Source: Gammaproteobacteria bacterium (GTDB lineage: Bacteria > Pseudomonadota > Gammaproteobacteria > Pseudomonadales > Azotimanducaceae). From it: a stretch of 57,104 nt of DNA. The notes under the pieces were generated by a model that saw nothing but the letters and a program-made list of their open reading frames with translations, ran no database searches and was not told the DNA's origin. The stretch covers positions 1 through 57,104 of the forward strand of contig VGVE01000008.1 of the NCBI GenBank assembly GCA_016874135.1. Direction: 5' to 3'. The position numbers and the translations under genes are program-made. This document shows positions 27,222 to 38,354 of the stretch, piece after piece. Every line of letters starts with the position of its first letter. The stretch's first letter is position 1.

Positions 27222-28529
27222 TCAGCCCTTCACCAATTCCTCTTTCAGATATTTACCGGCGATGTAGTAGTGGAAGGCGCTCCAGGCGTTGGCGAGTGAG
27301 AGGATCATGAGCGCATAGCGTATCGAATCCTCGCCGTATGAGGGTTTGAGCAGGTCACTGACGATGCCGACCATCTGCGGACCAAGGCCGAGCCCTACGA
27401 TGTTGATGATGAACAGCAATACGGCGGCGGCCACAGCGCGCATGCGCAGTTCAACCAGACCCTGGGTCTGTGAGAACGTCGTCGCCTGGTAGAAGTTGCC
27501 GAGCGCAACCGGGATGACCATGAAAAGCAGGGCAAGGCTCGCTTCCGGAGCCAGATAGATTCCAAGGTTGAACGGCACGCTTGCCAACAGCGCCACGCTC
27601 ACGATCCATAAATACCAGCGCGTATCCCGGCCACCATAGCGATCTGCGAGCCAGCCCCCAAGGACGATGCCGATCCCCCCCGGAATGCCGAGGATCAGGC
27701 CAAGCCAGGTACCGATCTCACCCGATGACATGCCATAGGTACGCGCGAGAAAGGTGGGTGCAAAGGTTGTGAAACCGTAACCTACGAATGCTGTAAGGGC
27801 GCCGCCGATGGCGAGATGACGAAACGACTTCTTCCGCATCAAGAACCGGAACGTCGCCAAGACACCCGGTTGATCGCCGCTCTCGATTTTGCCTTCGGCC
27901 ATGCCGCGAGGCGGCTCCTTGACGGTGTAGCGCAGGATCAATGCGAGGATGAGTCCTGGAATTCCAACAACAAAAAAAGCGACACGCCAACCGAAGAACT
28001 GTTCTATCCAGCCACCGGCGAGAAAGCCGAAGAGTATGCCAAGGGGTATTCCAAGCGCGTAGATGCCGAGCGCAGTGGCCCGCTGTGCGGGTGGGTAATA
28101 GTCCGAGATCATCGAGTGGGCCGGCGGACTGCAACCTGCCTCGCCGATACCTACGCCCATGCGTGCGATCAACAGCTGCCAGTAGTTTTGCACCAGGCCG
28201 GAAACCGCGGTCATGGCACTCCAGGTGGCGAGGGAGATGGCGATCAGATTACGGCGGTTGCTGCGATCAGCGAGCCGCGCGATTGGAATGCCGAGCGTTG
28301 CGTAAAAAAGGGCGAAGGCGAAACCGGTAAGCGCACCCATGGCCGCGTCACTCTGGATATCGAGGTCCCGACGGATGGGTTCAAGCAGGATCGACAGGAT
28401 CTGCCGGTCGATGAAATTGAAGGTGTAGACAACCACCAGAATGCCGAGCACGTAGCGGCGGACGGCAGGCGTGAAAACCTCAGCTGAACTCCCACCAGTC
28501 TGGAGGCCCAGCGAACGAATCTCGGACAT
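27222..28529 (-). CDS. Major facilitator superfamily transporter
   Basis: The 435-residue product has about twelve hydrophobic segments and MFS motifs, including GIPIARLADRSNRRNLIAIS (motif A, G-x3-D-R-x-x-R-R) after TM2 and GVGIGEAGCSPPAHSMISDY in TM4 and TM5. The G-E-A-G-C-x-P-P stretch is typical of the spinster-like branch, which moves lipid-like or organic-anion substrates. The ATG at 28529 (MSEIRSLGLQ) is preferred over an upstream in-frame codon because it follows AGAGAGGGAGC. It is the first gene of an operon with the RND adaptor and pump, an uncommon pairing. Confidence 0.88.
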   Translation of the reverse strand: MSEIRSLGLQTGGSSAEVFTPAVRRYVLGILVVVYTFNFIDRQILSILLEPIRRDLDIQSDAAMGALTGFAFALFYATLGIPIARLADRSNRRNLIAISLATWSAMTAVSGLVQNYWQLLIARMGVGIGEAGCSPPAHSMISDYYPPAQRATALGIYALGIPLGILFGFLAGGWIEQFFGWRVAFFVVGIPGLILALILRYTVKEPPRGMAEGKIESGDQPGVLATFRFLMRKKSFRHLAIGGALTAFVGYGFTTFAPTFLARTYGMSSGEIGTWLGLILGIPGGIGIVLGGWLADRYGGRDTRWYLWIVSVALLASVPFNLGIYLAPEASLALLFMVIPVALGNFYQATTFSQTQGLVELRMRAVAAAVLLFIINIVGLGLGPQMVGIVSDLLKPSYGEDSIRYALMILSLANAWSAFHYYIAGKYLKEELVKG

Positions 28530-28640
28530 GAATGCTCCCTCTCTGAGGCAGAGCATGCTACCGGTCAACGCATTAGCGGGCTATGCGGTCTTTGCGGATG
28601 ATCCGATGTGCAGGATCCTCACCACCCTCACAGGTCTTCA

Positions 28641-28871
28641 TCAGGCGGCCAGACTGGCCGCCTCCCGGTTGATTTTCTGGTTATCAGTTCCCGCAGGCTG
28701 TGGGTTTGCGGGAATATCCCGCATGACCCATTCGCCATGGGTGCTGTCTAGGGCGCTGTCCGCCTTCGCGACTTCAATTGCCCAGGGCTTGCCGGCCTCG
28801 ATCGCCCGGCCCAACACAACTGCATACCTCACGGCGCCGCCAATGCACACGAGTGAAAAGATCCATTTCAT
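28641..28871 (-). CDS. Small exported or membrane-anchored protein of unknown function
   Basis: The 76-residue product opens with a short hydrophobic segment (MKWIFSLVCIGGAVRYAVVL) that could be a signal or anchor, then becomes polar (AIEVAKADSALDSTHGEW) and ends in a Gln/Asn/Ala-rich tail. The ATG at 28869-28871 has an excellent ribosome site (AAGGAGATC), which is the main support for it being a gene. It lies upstream of the MFS/RND operon on the same strand, about 110 bases from the MFS start. I do not recognise a family. Confidence 0.55.
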   Translation of the reverse strand: MKWIFSLVCIGGAVRYAVVLGRAIEAGKPWAIEVAKADSALDSTHGEWVMRDIPANPQPAGTDNQKINREAASLAA

Positions 28872-29030
28872 TTTCGATCTCCTTCAACTCAGGTCGAAAC
28901 TACCTTTCGCGCCGTTGTCCGGACCCTTGCCCGAGACAAACAAGCGGAGCGAAAACATCAGGCGCTATGCCCGGTGAACGCCGGAGAGAGATTGAAGAGG
29001 GGGAGGGAGGGGGCTCAATCATCTCACCGG

Positions 29031-29058
29031 CGTTGCACCGGGAGATGACGGTGCAACG
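29031..29058. other. Perfect 10-bp stem-loop in a gene-poor stretch
   Basis: CGTTGCACCG and CGGTGCAACG form a perfect stem around an 8-base loop (GGAGATGA). There is no T-run. It sits immediately past the stop of the small minus-strand frame at 29060-29188, so it may be a 3'-end or attenuator structure. The surrounding 28872-29030 contains a purine-rich run (28996-29013) and otherwise nothing I can name. Confidence 0.5.
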
Positions 29059-29059
29059 T

Positions 29060-29188
29060 TCAGCTAAAGGTGTGTTTGATGTCCACGTAAATCCGGGACA
29101 TCGGCACACCATGTGCCATCGCCCACGCGGCGCTGGGCCGCTTGGTGGCACACAGATTCAGCAGATTGGTTTGCACGGTTATTTTCAT
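29060..29188 (-). CDS. Short frame, possible C-terminal remnant of an outer-membrane receptor
   Basis: This 42-codon frame reads MKITVQTNLLNLCATKRP and ends GVPMSRIYVDIKHTFS. The N-L-L-N start and an ending in an amphipathic strand with a near-terminal Phe resemble the last strands of TonB-dependent receptors, but the stretch is too short to be sure. A promoter-like pair lies just upstream and a hairpin just downstream, so it might instead be a real small gene. I give it low confidence. Confidence 0.25.
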   Translation of the reverse strand: MKITVQTNLLNLCATKRPSAAWAMAHGVPMSRIYVDIKHTFS

Positions 29189-29198
29189 AGCGAGGCGA

Positions 29199-29226
29199 AG
29201 TGTAGCCGCAGATCGTCATATGTCCA
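29199..29226 (-). promoter_or_regulatory. Candidate sigma-70-type promoter
   Basis: On the minus strand TGGACA (29221-29226) and TACACT (29199-29204) are 16 bases apart, close to -35 and -10 consensus. It points to the 42-codon frame starting at 29188, about 10 bases downstream of the -10 box. This is by eye only. Confidence 0.3.
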
Positions 29227-29274
29227 GCACTTTTCCGTCTCCACAGTGAATCGGAGTCATTTTCAGCTGACCGG

Positions 29275-29288
29275 GAGACTTAAGTCTC
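29275..29288. other. Perfect 14-base palindrome
   Basis: GAGACTTAAGTCTC is a perfect inverted repeat with no spacer, placed 17 bases beyond the end of the minus-strand FHA-like frame and upstream of the promoter-like pair at 29199-29226. It has the form of a dimeric operator, but no regulator gene is adjacent. Confidence 0.4.
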
Positions 29289-29304
29289 ATAGGTGTGATG
29301 TTCA

Positions 29305-30051
29305 CTAGGAGGGCGGACCCAGCTGCCAGCGGGATAAACCGATCGACGCACCGAGCCCAGCCACAAGCAGTGCGACCCACTAACCGAGTGCAGGTTGTCC
29401 GGGTTTAAGCGGACTGGTCCTGATTGCGCCAGAGACCGATTGTTGGGTTGATGTGCTCCGCGTGGCGTGTGGCAACTCAACCCGCACTGATGCAGGTGTT
29501 GCAACACTCGCCGGTGACACCACTTCCGCCGACTCAGTGATGACAATTTCTTTCAGTGCGAGAGCGCCGGACTCAAGCGGGCCTGGATAGAACACCGGGA
29601 TATGGCGCCGCGAAGGTTTTGGCAGTCGCGTATCGCCGGGTTGCATGGCCTCGGCGAGTAGCGGCACATCGGGGGCAGTTTGATTGATTTCGCTGGCGAC
29701 GAAGTAGCGCGTACGGCCGATATGCAGCTGGACGCCCGAGGCGATGTGGTGCTGTTGGGTGAAAATCACGCCGTCGGCACGAAGGCGGCCTGCAAGGCAG
29801 GACAACCACAATTCATCTTCGATGATGTCGAACCCGGCTGCGTGCGCCGCCTGGTCCGCCGAGACGATCAGTTCGCCATTTTCAGCTTCGCACAAGGTTA
29901 CGCCGGAGATGATGTGCAGCGAGAGGCCGCCATCCTCGGAAATGAGGTACCACTGCGGTTCATCCACAGAGGTCCGATTCTGGGCGTGAACATTAGCGTT
30001 GCCGCCTACCCTCTTGTTTGAGGGCATCGGCTGCTGCTGTCCCCCTTCCAC
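29305..30051 (-). pseudogene. FHA-like protein with C-terminal membrane tail, split by an in-frame TAG
   Basis: The frame from GTG at 30051 reads a Gln-rich start, then LHIISGVTLCEAENGELIVS and LHIGRTRYFVASEINQ, which look like strands of a forkhead-associated-like domain, and a Pro/Ser/Thr-rich linker. It stops at TAG 29380-29382. The same frame then gives WVALLVAGLGASIGLSRWQL before a second TAG at 29305-29307, which is a good single membrane helix. Thus the original protein was probably tail-anchored and the first TAG removes the anchor. The frame is also open, with plausible Gln-rich codons, for 16 codons upstream of 30051, so the start is uncertain. The FHA assignment is tentative. Confidence 0.45.
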
Positions 30052-30293
30052 GGGTGTGTCCCCTGGACCTGGCCGCTGCTGCTTTTGTTGGTGTGCAGGC
30101 TCTCCAGGTCAAAGGTACCAAAAATCCCGGCAGCGAAAAGTCTCGGGACATAGTTTTTTCTTTTCGGGGCCGGGGAACCTGAAGGTGTTTAGCGACGCTT
30201 AAATGGCTGATCTCGGAGAAGCGCACAAGAGCCGGGAATCAGCCAAGGAGCGACCCTTATGTCGCCGCTACAACACGGAGTATGCTCTCAGCC

Positions 30294-31874
30294 ATGAGAA
30301 ACCTCGTTCCGTTTTCCCTTGCGCTGACCGATGCGGATGCTTCGGTTTCCTTTCCATCAAAGAGGCCTGCTCTGGTCGCCTTCGTAAAGGAGGATTGTCC
30401 AACCTGTCGTGAAGTCATGCCGGTACTGGCGGCACTGCGCGAGACCTGCCTTGATACGTTTGATTTCCTGGTTATCGGCCAGGATCGGGATGGCAATCGA
30501 ACGTTACAGGCGAAACACGGCTTCACGCTGCTCGACGATTCGTCGCTCAAAGTATCCTTCGCCTGGGATATCGAAACTGTGCCGACTTTGGTACGAACCG
30601 ATGCGAGCGGCCGGTTTGAATCTGAGCTCATCGGTTTTGTGCGTGATGAATGGCAGGCGCTGGCGAAGGATGCAGGGGGTGGTGACGACTCCCTCGAGGG
30701 GCGCATCGAGTGGGTAAAGCTGCCTGCATGGCGGCCCGGTTGCGGTTCGAAGTCGGCGGATCCCCTCATCGCGGACCGCCTGCGGGCGGAGTCGGAAAAC
30801 AGTCCGCTGCGGGCGCGGCGCATCGAGATCGGCCAGCACGACGATGAGTTCGAGTTCATGTTTGATCAGGGTTTCAGCGACGGGCTGCCGCTGATCCCGC
30901 CTACGCCCGAACGCGTAATCCGCATGTTGTCCGGTACGTCCCGGGATCCCCAGGATGTAGTGGCTGAAGTGCCACCGAACATGGGCATCGCCACGGTAGA
31001 AAAGGTGGCTGTGAACGCGGTGATGGCGGGCTGTCGTCCCGAGTACTTTCCGGTGGTGCTCGCTGCAGTTGAGGCGGTGTGCAATGAGCAGTACAACATC
31101 CATGGCGTGATGGCGACGACGATGGGTGCAAGCCCGGTGCTGGTGGTCAATGGCCCGATCCGGCACCGAATTGGCATGAACATGAAACTCGGTGCGCTTG
31201 GTCAAGGTAACCGGGCCAATGCGACGATTGGTCGTGCCGTACGACTTGCGGTCCGAAACATCGGTGGTGCCAAACCCGGTGGCACGGAACGTTCAACACT
31301 CGGCAACCCGATGAAGTTCACGATGTGTTTTGCCGAATGGGAAGAGCGCAGCCCCTGGGAACCGCTGCACGTGGAGCGAGGCTTCAAGGCAGAGGAATCT
31401 GTTGTTACGGCGTACACCGCATCCAGCGGCCCCGTGCTGATGGTCGACCAGGATTCCAGGACTGCCGCGCAACTGGCCGGATCGTTCGGACTCGCACTCG
31501 AATCGGTATTTGCGGTGAAGGCCCACTACGCCACAGACACCTTGCTGGTGATCGTCCCGGAACACGTCGATACGCTCAAACGCGACGGGTATACCAAGGC
31601 AGATATCCGCAAGCGGATCCAGGAGGTATCGTCACGTCCGGTATCGGAGTTGCTCGCGAACGACATTTCCGCAACCGGCTTCAAGGCCGAGTACGCTCAC
31701 GGCAAGAGTGCTGCTGACCTTGCCAAGCGAATCCCCAAGTTCAGGCGGGATGAGGATATCCTCATCGCCGTGGCGGGCTCGGAAGCAGGCAAATTTTCCG
31801 GTGCGTTCCATGGCTGGGCCACCGGCGCCATCGGCTCGGTGCCAGTTTCGAAAGCAATCGATCCGTGGATGTAG
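30294..31874 (+). CDS. Thioredoxin-like domain fused to a UGSC-associated domain
   Basis: Residues 1-115 form a thioredoxin-like domain with ALVAFVKEDCPTCREVMPVL (C35 and C38, motif CPTC) and a cis-Pro segment (DIETVPTLVR). After a linker containing RPGCGSKSADP, residues from about 180 form a second domain beginning FMFDQGFSDGLPLIPPTPER, then VEKVAVNAVMAGCRPEYFPV and LGQGNRANATIGRAVRLAVR. I know this D-G-L-P-x-x-P-P type domain as a common neighbour of UGSC-family proteins; its function is not established. ATG 30294 (MRNLVPFSL) is used; ATG 30282 is an in-frame alternative. The UGSC selenoprotein gene follows after 69 bases, so the pair is probably one redox unit. Confidence 0.75.
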   Translation: MRNLVPFSLALTDADASVSFPSKRPALVAFVKEDCPTCREVMPVLAALRETCLDTFDFLVIGQDRDGNRTLQAKHGFTLLDDSSLKVSFAWDIETVPTLVRTDASGRFESELIGFVRDEWQALAKDAGGGDDSLEGRIEWVKLPAWRPGCGSKSADPLIADRLRAESENSPLRARRIEIGQHDDEFEFMFDQGFSDGLPLIPPTPERVIRMLSGTSRDPQDVVAEVPPNMGIATVEKVAVNAVMAGCRPEYFPVVLAAVEAVCNEQYNIHGVMATTMGASPVLVVNGPIRHRIGMNMKLGALGQGNRANATIGRAVRLAVRNIGGAKPGGTERSTLGNPMKFTMCFAEWEERSPWEPLHVERGFKAEESVVTAYTASSGPVLMVDQDSRTAAQLAGSFGLALESVFAVKAHYATDTLLVIVPEHVDTLKRDGYTKADIRKRIQEVSSRPVSELLANDISATGFKAEYAHGKSAADLAKRIPKFRRDEDILIAVAGSEAGKFSGAFHGWATGAIGSVPVSKAIDPWM

Positions 31875-31913
31875 CGAGACAATCATTTCACCCCTCAGAG
31901 TTTGCAGATCAAC

Positions 31914-31936
31914 GTGACCGGAAAGGTCACAGGAGG
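31914..31936 (+). promoter_or_regulatory. Hairpin abutting the Shine-Dalgarno of the UGSC gene
   Basis: GTGACC and GGTCAC pair perfectly around the loop GGAAA (31914-31930), and the full AGGAGG ribosome site (31931-31936) begins on the next base. The ATG is 7 bases further. The hairpin ends exactly where the ribosome site starts, so it could set translation efficiency or block upstream read-in. Confidence 0.5.
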
Positions 31937-31943
31937 CCAGAAG

Positions 31944-32465
31944 ATGACGGTGATTCTTGATCCAACCGACGAGCGGGTACCTGTCGTCAGACAGATCACG
32001 CCGCGCCCGTCCGAACTCAAGGGGAGGGTGTCGTTTCTCGACATATCCAAACCGCGCGGGAATGTACTGATTGACCGCGTCGAGGAATTGTTGCGTGCCA
32101 ATCATCCCGGAGTGTCGGTGCAGCGGTTCGCCAAACCGACGTTCACCAAGCCCGCACCGGATGCGCTGCGTACGCAGATCCGAGAGTCCAGCGACTTTGT
32201 AATAGAAGCGCTGGCCGACTGAGGCTCCTGTACCACGTGCAGTTTGCATGACACGGTATGGTTCGAGATTCAGGGCATTCCCGCAGTTTCGATCGCGTCG
32301 AGTGAATTCAAGGACGCAGCGGCGACACAAGCCAGAGCGCTCGGCATGACGGATGCGCGGTGCGTGTTCGTCCCGCACCCCATCCAGGATGCAACCGACG
32401 CAGAAATGCGGCTGAAGGCAGAGCTGGTGGTGGACCAGATCGTCGCGGCACTGGTTCAGAACTAG
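31944..32465 (+). CDS. UGSC-family selenoprotein (TGA at 32220-32222 read as selenocysteine)
   Basis: A single frame from ATG 31944 to TAG 32465 holds one TGA at codon 93. Around it the protein reads FVIEALAD-U-GSCTTCSLHDTVWFE, the defining motif of the UGSC family, in which selenocysteine (or Cys) precedes G-S-C. C96 and C99 lie three and six residues on, giving a redox-type cluster. Downstream is typical family sequence (GIPAVSIASSEFKDAAATQA, then VFVPHPIQDAT). The length of 173 residues is normal for the family, and either half alone would be incomplete. The ribosome site is a perfect AGGAGG. The role is unknown; a thiol/selenol oxidoreductase is the natural guess. The genome must encode SelA/B/C/D elsewhere for this reading. 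Confidence 0.9.
32231..32258 (+). promoter_or_regulatory. Candidate bacterial SECIS hairpin
   Basis: Nine to thirty-six bases after the TGA, CGTGCA (32236-32241) pairs with TGCATG (32245-32250) around the loop GTT, and TACC (32231-32234) pairs with GGTA (32255-32258) below a small internal loop. Bacterial SECIS elements lie in this position inside the coding region and carry G-U in the apical loop, as here. Pairing was done by eye, with no energy computed. Confidence 0.5.
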
Positions 32466-32511
32466 GTTCTGGCGAGAAGTAGAGCCGAGCGACAGCGATC
32501 GCTTGAGGGCT

Positions 32512-32550
32512 AGGAAGGAGTAGGGAAGGAGAAGGGAAGGAGAAGGGGAG
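32512..32550 (+). repeat. Purine-rich repeat with serial Shine-Dalgarno-like sites
   Basis: An imperfect 11-base unit (AGGGAAGGAGA) is repeated immediately before the DUF2461 start codon, giving four AAGGAG or GGGGAG sites in 39 bases. Only the last (AAGGGGAG, ending 32550) directly abuts the ATG, and the previous AAGGAG sites are 9 to 35 bases away. Confidence 0.7.
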
Positions 32551-33240
32551 ATGCCCGCATTCAAAGGGTTTCCAGCGGAAACGCTGAAGTTCCTCGACCA
32601 GCTCGCGGCGAACAATCGCCGCGAGTGGTTTGATGACAACAAGGACCGGTACGAATTCCTGGTGCGCGAGCCGGCGCTCGACTTCATCACGGCGATGGAA
32701 AAACCGCTGACGGCGATTGCACCGCATTTTGTCGCCGTTCCAAAGAAGGTGGGTGGTTCGCTGATGCGAGTGTACAAGGACACCCGATTCAGCCGCGACA
32801 AGACGCCCTACAAAACCAATATTGGCATCCAGTTCCGGCATGAAACCGGCAAGGATGTTCATGCGCCTGGCTACTACGTACATATCGAATCGGGCGAGTG
32901 TTTTCTCGGTGTCGGACTCTGGCATCCGGACGCGGAACCCCTCGCGGCGATTCGCACTCGCATCGCCGAGCGCTCCGGTGAGTGGCTGAAGATCAGGGAC
33001 CAGAAGGCGTTCGCGTCTTCCTTTCAACTCGGTGGCAGTACACTGACACGGCCGCCACGGGGGTTTGGTGCAGATCATCCCGCCATCACTGACATCAAAC
33101 GCAAGGACTTCATCGCCGGACACGATTTCGGTGCTGAAAGCATCTTCTCAGCTGATCTCGTGAAGCAGGTAGCGGCCACCTTCAAGACCGCCTCGCCGTT
33201 CATGAAATTTCTTTGCCAGGCGCTGGACCTACCGTTCTGA
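32551..33240 (+). CDS. DUF2461 (TIGR02453-like) family protein
   Basis: The 229-residue protein has the family opening FKGFPAETLKFLDQLAANNR then REWFDDNKDRYE, the central MRVYKDTRFSRDKTPYKTNI and YYVHIESGECFLGVGLWHPD. This is a widespread cytosolic family of unknown function. Length is as expected (about 220). It follows the selenoprotein gene by 85 bases that contain a purine-rich serial ribosome-site array, so it might be co-transcribed, although no functional link is known. Confidence 0.9.
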   Translation: MPAFKGFPAETLKFLDQLAANNRREWFDDNKDRYEFLVREPALDFITAMEKPLTAIAPHFVAVPKKVGGSLMRVYKDTRFSRDKTPYKTNIGIQFRHETGKDVHAPGYYVHIESGECFLGVGLWHPDAEPLAAIRTRIAERSGEWLKIRDQKAFASSFQLGGSTLTRPPRGFGADHPAITDIKRKDFIAGHDFGAESIFSADLVKQVAATFKTASPFMKFLCQALDLPF

Positions 33241-33259
33241 CGGTGGGGTGTATGCCGCG

Positions 33260-33399
33260 CTCAGGAGGGTCTGATTCATCAGACCTTCCTGAGTGGTGTA
33301 GGGACACACCACCATTTTTTGCAGCACGAAGTGCTGTGAAAATGCGAGGGGGCCGAAGGTCCCCGATCTGATCAATTCGCAGGAAGCGAATTGATCAGA
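33260..33399. terminator. Cluster of four stem-loops between convergent DUF2461 and trxB
   Basis: Four hairpins follow one another: 33260-33293 (15-base-pair stem CTCAGGAGGGTCTGA with one G-T pair, loop TTCA); 33321-33337 (GCAGCAC, loop GAA, with flanking T and A runs); 33348-33364 (GGGGGCC, loop GAA); and 33367-33399 (perfect 14-base-pair stem TCTGATCAATTCGC, loop AGGAA). The second, with T-run before and A-run after, would act as an intrinsic terminator for trxB on the minus strand. Four in 140 bases is more than a bidirectional terminator needs. Confidence 0.75.
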
Positions 33400-33405
33400 A
33401 ATACC

Positions 33406-36380
<2,975 letters not shown>

Positions 36381-38354
36381 AAACGGCGCCAGGGACGTAC
36401 CACACCGGCGATGACCACGCCCGATCCTGGATGGTCGCCTGCAGATCTCGTCGTGGTTTGACGCCGGCCCGGATTGCATCCCAGGTCGACCAGCGACACT
36501 GGGGGTTTTCGAGAACGCGCACGTAGTAGATGGCGCGCGCTTCCGGGTCGAATTCCGGATCGGACCAGTGTGCCTTGAGTTCTGCCACCCCGGTTGCATC
36601 GTTGGTTGTACAGGTGGTGAGTTCCACGGTGGCACCGTTTTCAGGGCAGCGTGAGGTTTTTGGATCGACGTTGCCTTTTGCACACGCGACATCAAAAACC
36701 TTTTCCTGCGGCTGACCGTCCTTTAACCAGCCCTTGATGATCTGCAGGCGCTGCAATGGACGCGCGGTGGCATCGCGGCTCGCCCATGCATAGAACGAAG
36801 GCACGGACCCTTCTGCGCCGATCAGATCACTGCCCATCGGTACGCCGTGCAGATAACCGGCTGCAACAGCGTCAGTTCGGGTTGCCATGTCTGCAGGCAG
36901 GTTGTTGCCGGCGAAAAAGCGTATCTGGATGAAGGATCCAGTGGTTGCGAACGTCTCCTTTCGCTTCAGTGCTGCATGAATGTCTTCGCGGGTATTTGAT
37001 TCCGCCCAGACTCCGGCAAGCCCGGAAGCACCCCAGTAATGTTGGGCGCCTGACGAGTACGTTCTGCCATCAGGGGCGGGGTGCTCCAACGGCACGGATC
37101 CGCGTTGCTCCGGTTTGATGTCGAGATCCCCGGTTTTGCTGAAGTAGTGGTCTTCGTCAAACGAGCCTGCCGAGTTGTGGGTGTCGCTCGAACCAATCAA
37201 ACCGAAGCGGTAAGGGTTGAAGCCGCCCTTGTCCTCCATGACGAGGCCATTGAGATAGGCCTCACGGACGTAGCTGCCGGGCGCCTGGCTGGGGAGCGGA
37301 TTGCCAACGCGAACCGGCATGATTTCGAAATCTGCCCATTCATCATTGACTGACAGCATCGGATGGGTATCCGACGTGCCCTTTACCTGGGTGACCTCGA
37401 CGAGCGGTTCGTTACGCATTCTTTGTTCTGCATAGCCAGCGTCCACAGGCTCTCCGGCCATGTCGGTCTTCTGGAACATCCAGCCGTTGCTGCCGTTGCT
37501 GTTGTGAGGAATCGCGAGAAGATCCAACCCTTCTCTGCGCCGCGCATCCATCCAATCCCACAGATCTTCCGGGTTGTCCGAGTCAAGGACCGAGAACGGC
37601 AATTCGGGATACTCGGCGCCGCTGAAAATCACGTTGCGGTGCAGATTTTCGAATTCCGGGCCACTAGCCGTGTATTCGTAGCCGATAAAGGTCGTGAACC
37701 TGCCGGGGTCATTGTTCCGGTTCGCGGAATCCGCGATTTCCCGCCAGGTATCGCGAACGACCGCCTTGTCGAGCAGATCATCGTTTTCAACGTTGCCACT
37801 GATGTAGGGCAACAGAGCGAGAAAAGCGCCGCGATCCCGGGTCTTCGCCGATTCGCGTATCTTTTCCGACATCGGGTGGCCATAGACGGATGAATCGGGA
37901 TTGAACATGGCGGGCAACATACCCAGGTAAGTGTCGTGGTCGGTGACAGCCTGGAAATCCAGCGGACGTCGGATTTTCAGATCCATTCCAGTGGCATGCG
38001 GGATGGTCTCGCCTTTGGCGAATGCATAGGCGTCATCGGGCCCGGTGCGTGTTCCGAAGACGTAGGCGTCGAAGGAGTACATGGTGTGAACGTGCAGGTC
38101 GCCGAAGAGCGCCACTTTCTCTGTATGGCGTTCGACCGGCGCGGTGCTGGCGGAAGCAGCCTGCGTTCCATCGACTGCGGTGCTCGTATCCGTGGTAGCC
38201 ATAGCATCCGTGTCGGCTGGCTTGTCAGTCCCGCACGACGACAGTAAAAGGAAAACGCACAATCCCGATCCGAGCCTTGTCATCGTTCCTCCCCTCTTTG
38301 ATGCTCCGAATATTGCGTGGCACAGAATCCCCGGTAGCGGCCCGTGGTGAACCC

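Noticed and set aside
28996..29013. G-quadruplex in the purine-rich run
   Set aside because: Only three clear G-runs of three or more are present, so a stable four-tract fold is not supported.
33260..33399. CRISPR array
   Set aside because: The four hairpins differ in sequence and spacing and have no repeated unit with unique spacers.
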